Shown piece by piece: positions 60,238 through 64,000 of a DNA stretch of 64,000 nt (its first letter is position 1; each line of letters begins with the position of its first letter). The stretch covers positions 310,001-374,000 of the forward strand of contig NZ_QQBJ01000003.1 in the NCBI RefSeq assembly GCF_003347205.1, written 5' to 3'. The notes under the pieces were generated by a model that was not told the DNA's origin, did no database searches, and saw only the letters and a list, made by a program, of their open reading frames with translations. This DNA is from Mycolicibacterium moriokaense (GTDB lineage: Bacteria > Actinomycetota > Actinomycetes > Mycobacteriales > Mycobacteriaceae). The position numbers and the translations under genes are program-made.

Positions 60238-63200
60238 TCAGTGATGCAAGTCCGGCCGGCCTGGTGGTGTGAAGGTGAGCGATTCCGCGGTCCGCAGGTA
60301 TGCGTGCGCGCCGACGCGACGGAGAAATGCGCGGGCGCGCACGAGCTGCTCACGGGCCTGAGCGAAATCTCCAGTGGCCCCCACATGCGCGGCCGCTCGC
60401 AGGCGTGCGACGGCCTCGTCCGGCTGCGAGCCCATCTCGGCGTAAATGTCGGCGGCGCGGGCGAACTCGCCGCGGATCGCCGCGCTGGCAGCGTCATACC
60501 AGCGCGTCCGCGGCGTGGCCGCGTCGAGCACCGCCTGTAGCTGCGCGAGGCGTTCCTCGTCCGCGACTCCTTCGAGCAGGTCGGGCAGCGACCACGCGCC
60601 CCAGAACGGCTGGCCGGCAGTCAGCGCGTCCAGCAGCTCGGCGACGCTCGCTTCGGCTCGTCCTGGTGCCGACTCGAGCGACGCACGCGCGTGGAACGCG
60701 AGTGCCGGGAAGAGATCGAACGGCTCGCCCGTCTCACGAGCGAATCCCAGCGCCGCTTCGGCATCCTCCCGCGCGCCGTCGCCGTCGCCGCGCGCGAATC
60801 TGATCCGTCCACGATGGATCCTGGCCTCCGCCAGACCGCGGTGCGGCGAGCCCGCCTTGATCGCATCGAGGTACTCCTCGACGTGCGCCAAGGCCGCATC
60901 CCAGGCGCCGTCGTAGTACAGATCAGCTGCCTGCTCAGCGCGGAACCGCCGAACCTGAAGCAGAATTCCAAAGCGCTGCGCCGCGTGTTCGCCGTCCAAA
61001 TGGAGCGTCGCAGACGCCCTCAGCGCACCGAAGTAGCGGCGCATGTCGGCGAGATTGCCGTAGCAGCTCAACGAGACGGCCGACTTGAGATCGACGGCGG
61101 CGGCGAGTGCCCGCTCGATGTCGTGGACGCCGTCCTCATCACCGGCGTCGAGACGAAACATCCCAATGAACTGCAGCGCCTCGGCCTCGATCTCGCGCAG
61201 ACCCAGCTCCTTGGCGATCGAGAGCGCCTCTTCGAGGAGGCCAAGCGCCTCGTCGCGGCCGTCGCGGGCGAGGGCGATATCGCCGGCGAGGCTGCTGAGG
61301 ACCAACGCCTTCAGCTGTGACGGGGCGGCACCGCCCACGAGATCGAGCGCCCGCCGACCGTGTTCACGGGCCCGCTCCGGCTTACCGGCTACGGACAGCA
61401 CCCAGGCGCTCGTCAGCTCCGCTTCGGCGGCGCCGGAGCGGTCGCCCGCCGCGAGCAACGTGTCCGCGGCTTCGCGGAGAGCGTCCTCGGCGGGCTCGTC
61501 TGCGAACGCGAGTGCCCTACCGCGCGCGAGCAGCCAGCGCGGACGGCGGTCGTCCTCGCGCGAGGACAGCTCCAGCACCTGCGCCCACAGCCGAGCGCCA
61601 GCAACATGCGAATTGAGTGATATGGCACGCTCCGCCGCTGCCTCGATGGCGGTTGACGCCGCAAGCCGCAGCTCGGGGACGACATTTCCCGCGGCTTCGG
61701 CGTTCTCGAGCGCCGTGACGTAGTGATGGGCGATCGCGTCGGCCCTATCGCGACGGGCGCCGGCCAGCGACGACAGCCACTCGGCGGTGCGGCGGTGCTT
61801 CTCAGCGCGCAGCGGTCGCACAATCGTCCGGTACGCGACGTCGCGGATGAGCGCGTGTTCGAACGCGTATTCGGGCTCGCCGGCGACCGACGACTCATGT
61901 TTGCAACGGATGAGTTGGCGCTCCTCCAGCCGGCGCAGTGCCTCTTCGACCGCCCAGCGACCCCGGTTCGCGACGTGAGCGACGGCGTCGGGCCAGAAGA
62001 CCTTTCCGATCACGGCTGCGTCCTGGACCACCACCTTGTCCTCGACAGGAATGGCATCCAGGCGTGCCGCAATGATCCCCAGCACCGTGTCGGGCACGGG
62101 GAAGTCGTCGGTCAGGCCCAGAGCCCGCTCGCCCGCGCGACCCGAAAACATTCCACGGTCCTTGAGCATGCGAACGAACTCCTGCGCATACAGGGGGTTG
62201 CCCGAGGCGCCCCCGAGCAGCGCCGAGCGCATCGCCGGCGGCAACAGCGTCGACCCCAGGAGTGCATCGAGGAGATCCTGCGTCTCCGGATCGGACAGCC
62301 GCGAGAGCGACACGATGTGCGAGGTGCCGGAGTGCGCGCGCCAGCCGGGGCGCCGCTCGAACAGCTCAGGCCGCGCGGTGCAGAGCACTAACAGCTGGAC
62401 GTCGGCGGCCCAGGCGAGCAAATACTCGACGAAGTCGAGCAGCGTGTCATCGGCCCAGTGAACATCCTCGAACACAAGCACCGTTGGTCGGCGCGCTGCG
62501 AGCCGCTCGATGAAGCGCCGCCACGCGGCGAATGCCTCCGCCCTGCGATCGCCGAACAGGGTGTCGCCCGTCTCCAGTCCCACGAGAGCGCCCAGATGAC
62601 GCAGCACCCAGCTGGCTTCGTCCGCATCCTCGATCACGCCTGCCACGGCTGCAGCGAGCAGCGACGCGGCGGCCTTCGGCTCGTGCGACTCCAGGATCCC
62701 GGCCTCAGCCTTCACGATCTCCCCCAAGGCCCAGAACGTCCCGCCGGACCCGTAGGGCAGCGAGCGTCCCTCGCGCCAGCGAACGATCTCAGGACGTCGA
62801 TCGAGCTCATGAAAGAGCTCGCGCACGAGCCGACTCTTGCCGATGCCCGGAGCGCCGACGAGCGTGAGCGACTGAGGCGAGCGATTGCGGTGCGCGCGCT
62901 CGTACGTATCGAGCAACGCCTCCCGTTCGCGGAGCCGGCCGATCAACGGGACAGCGTCGTGCCGCCGCCGGGACTCTCCTACGCTCGAGTGCGCCCGCGT
63001 CGCCTGCCAGCATGGGACAGGTCTCGATTTACCCTTCGCGTTGACGGGGGGTAGCCGCTCGTAGTCGATCACGTCGCGGGTTGCGCGATACGTGGACTCG
63101 CCGACGAGGACGCCGTCGATCGGCGCGGCCGTCTGCAGCCGAGCCGCCGTGTTCACGATGTCGCCCAAGGCCATGTTCTCGCCGGTAGCGAGCCGCGCGT

Positions 63201-63636
63201 CCAGCAGCACGATCGCCTCGCCGCTGTTGATTCCGATGCGCACGTGGAAGTCGAGCTCCGGGTGCCGCTCGTTCGACGTTGCCAGAGCGTCGCGGATGGC
63301 GAGCGCCGCCCGAACGGCGCGCTCCGGGTCGTCCTCGTGGGCCGTCGGGGCGCCGAAGATGGCCACAATTGCGTCGCCGACGTATTTCTGAACGGTTCCG
63401 CCGCGCTGCTCGAGCTGCTGTCGCACAAGATCGAAAAATGGGGCGAGCATCGCACGCACGTCCTCGACGTCCATCGCCTCGGCGCGGCTCGTGAATCCTA
63501 CGAGGTCGACAAAGAGCACGGTGATCACCTTGCGCTCTTCGCGCCGCTCGCCGATGGCAGCGAGGATTGCCCCGCAGCGGCTGCAGAAGCGGGCCGCAGG
63601 CTCGTTTGCATGGTGGCAGTTGCGGCAGGGCTGCAC
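60238..63636 (-). CDS. Zinc ribbon-class III cyclase-AAA/STAND ATPase-TPR regulatory protein
   Basis: 1132 residues from GTG 63636. The N-terminal zinc ribbon is CRNCHHANEPAARFCSRCG. The class III cyclase domain (about 35-200) has an intact active site: FVDLVGFTSRAE, VQKYVGDAIVAIFGAP (Lys, Asp) and LGDIVNTAARLQ (Asp, Asn, Arg). An AAA-type ATPase (about 235-560) has Walker A LVGAPGIGKSRLV and Walker B VLVFEDVHWAD. The remaining ~550 residues are TPR-like alpha-alpha repeats (EAEALQFIGMFRLDAGD, EARIHRGRIRFARGDGDGARED). It is a signal-responsive cyclase or cyclase-fold sensor of the STAND type. It lacks the LuxR HTH seen in some relatives. Confidence 0.87.
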   Translation of the reverse strand: MQPCRNCHHANEPAARFCSRCGAILAAIGERREERKVITVLFVDLVGFTSRAEAMDVEDVRAMLAPFFDLVRQQLEQRGGTVQKYVGDAIVAIFGAPTAHEDDPERAVRAALAIRDALATSNERHPELDFHVRIGINSGEAIVLLDARLATGENMALGDIVNTAARLQTAAPIDGVLVGESTYRATRDVIDYERLPPVNAKGKSRPVPCWQATRAHSSVGESRRRHDAVPLIGRLREREALLDTYERAHRNRSPQSLTLVGAPGIGKSRLVRELFHELDRRPEIVRWREGRSLPYGSGGTFWALGEIVKAEAGILESHEPKAAASLLAAAVAGVIEDADEASWVLRHLGALVGLETGDTLFGDRRAEAFAAWRRFIERLAARRPTVLVFEDVHWADDTLLDFVEYLLAWAADVQLLVLCTARPELFERRPGWRAHSGTSHIVSLSRLSDPETQDLLDALLGSTLLPPAMRSALLGGASGNPLYAQEFVRMLKDRGMFSGRAGERALGLTDDFPVPDTVLGIIAARLDAIPVEDKVVVQDAAVIGKVFWPDAVAHVANRGRWAVEEALRRLEERQLIRCKHESSVAGEPEYAFEHALIRDVAYRTIVRPLRAEKHRRTAEWLSSLAGARRDRADAIAHHYVTALENAEAAGNVVPELRLAASTAIEAAAERAISLNSHVAGARLWAQVLELSSREDDRRPRWLLARGRALAFADEPAEDALREAADTLLAAGDRSGAAEAELTSAWVLSVAGKPERAREHGRRALDLVGGAAPSQLKALVLSSLAGDIALARDGRDEALGLLEEALSIAKELGLREIEAEALQFIGMFRLDAGDEDGVHDIERALAAAVDLKSAVSLSCYGNLADMRRYFGALRASATLHLDGEHAAQRFGILLQVRRFRAEQAADLYYDGAWDAALAHVEEYLDAIKAGSPHRGLAEARIHRGRIRFARGDGDGAREDAEAALGFARETGEPFDLFPALAFHARASLESAPGRAEASVAELLDALTAGQPFWGAWSLPDLLEGVADEERLAQLQAVLDAATPRTRWYDAASAAIRGEFARAADIYAEMGSQPDEAVARLRAAAHVGATGDFAQAREQLVRARAFLRRVGAHAYLRTAESLTFTPPGRPDLHH

Positions 63637-63744
63637 GAGCCGACTTTAATCTCCGTCTGCATCGCCGGCGCGCCGTTGGACATTGACCCGCTCGGGGCAA
63701 GTCCTTATGGTCAGCGCAGGGGGCGCCAGCCGAGAGGAGCGTCG

Positions 63745-64000
63745 ATGTCGCAGCCAGATCAAGGGGACTGGAGTGGAGGCTTCTGGTCGGTCGAACTCAC
63801 CCCGATCGAAGAAGGAATCTTGGAGTGGGATCGCCCATTCAAGGTCTTCCAGGTCGACGTAGAAAGCAACACAGAGATCGGGCGCGCGCTACACAACGAT
63901 CCGCTCACGGTGTTGCGCGCGAGGGTTCCCGAGATGGATCTGCCCGAGGGCACGCAGGCGCAGGTTCTGCGCGTCAACGCCGAGCGTCCCGCCAATCCCC
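63745..64000 (+). CDS. Unknown protein, 3' end cut by window; C-terminal part of visible sequence resembles an NHLP peptide leader
   Basis: 85 codons from ATG 63745 (AGGAG upstream), running off the right edge without a stop. It begins SQPDQGDWSGGFWSVELTPIEEG. The visible end, ALHNDPLTVLRARVPEM then DLPEGTQAQVLRVNAERPA, follows the pattern DP..xL...LPEG..xxVxxVN of nitrile-hydratase-like leader (NHLP) peptides that precede modified core peptides. The similarity is by eye only. If it holds, a core peptide and maturation genes should follow beyond the window. Otherwise it is a plain hypothetical protein. Confidence 0.5.
   Translation, partial: MSQPDQGDWSGGFWSVELTPIEEGILEWDRPFKVFQVDVESNTEIGRALHNDPLTVLRARVPEMDLPEGTQAQVLRVNAERPANP

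Noticed and set aside
1-64000. tRNA/rRNA genes, CRISPR arrays, insertion sequences, prophage
   Set aside because: Looked for clover-leaf-like stretches, regularly spaced repeats, transposase motifs and phage structural genes; none seen.

Overview
The window is GC-rich, gene-dense actinobacterial DNA. It is most likely chromosomal sequence from a rapidly growing Mycobacterium (Mycolicibacterium type). The pointers are two mycothiol-linked proteins side by side, mycofactocin-type SDRs, an F420/LLM oxidoreductase, a WS/DGAT acyltransferase, a secreted cutinase, a FadD15-like acyl-CoA ligase, a FadE34-like fused acyl-CoA dehydrogenase and many class III cyclases. I found no rRNA, tRNA, CRISPR array, insertion sequence or prophage genes.

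Layout. 1-5.1 kb: amidohydrolase / fused acyl-CoA dehydrogenase / amidohydrolase operon under a strong promoter, divergent from a KstR-like TetR regulator. 5.2-12.2 kb: housekeeping-like accessory genes (membrane protein, SDRs, wax ester/TAG synthase, mycothiol-dependent pair, VOC and DJ-1/PfpI proteins). 12.2-15.4 kb: two tandem membrane adenylate cyclases. 16.7-22.4 kb: LLM-sulfotransferase-unknown-TetR-SDR operon with a divergent SDR. 22.5-26.9 kb: sugar or cyclitol module (TIM-barrel isomerase, Gfo/Idh dehydrogenase, lipoprotein binding protein) divergent from a LacI regulator with two visible operators. 26.9-31 kb: hydrolase-cyclase fusion, a secreted DUF4189 protein, and an OsmC/TetR pair with duplicated operators.

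31.0-40.6 kb is the most informative part. It holds two dihydroxyacetone-kinase-like kinases, a SorC-type regulator, a sugar-acid transporter, RpiB-like and triosephosphate-isomerase-like isomerases, a TIM-barrel decarboxylase-like protein and an oxidoisomerase-like dehydrogenase. In translationally coupled order these fit a D-apionate to L-erythrulose to D-erythrose-4-phosphate pathway (ApnO, OiaC, LerK, LerI, DerI).

40.6-45.4 kb: SDR/aldehyde dehydrogenase genes divergent from SDR/CMD genes across a clear palindromic operator. 45.5-48.4 kb: a 966-residue secreted cadherin-like/beta-propeller protein. 48.4-54.5 kb: a TetR-controlled oxidation set (mycofactocin-type SDR, P450) with three copies of one operator, then a zinc alcohol dehydrogenase, a cupin and an MFS exporter, followed by an MmyB-type regulator. 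55.4-64 kb: cutinase, a BKACE enzyme, a Cys/His-rich small protein, FadD15-like ligase, a small secreted Cys-rich protein, a very large cyclase-ATPase-TPR regulator, and a truncated gene whose visible end resembles nitrile-hydratase-type peptide leaders.

Functions come from motif and family recognition by eye. Starts were chosen by ribosome binding sites where one is visible. Rv numbers are named only as recognised family relatives and were not searched.
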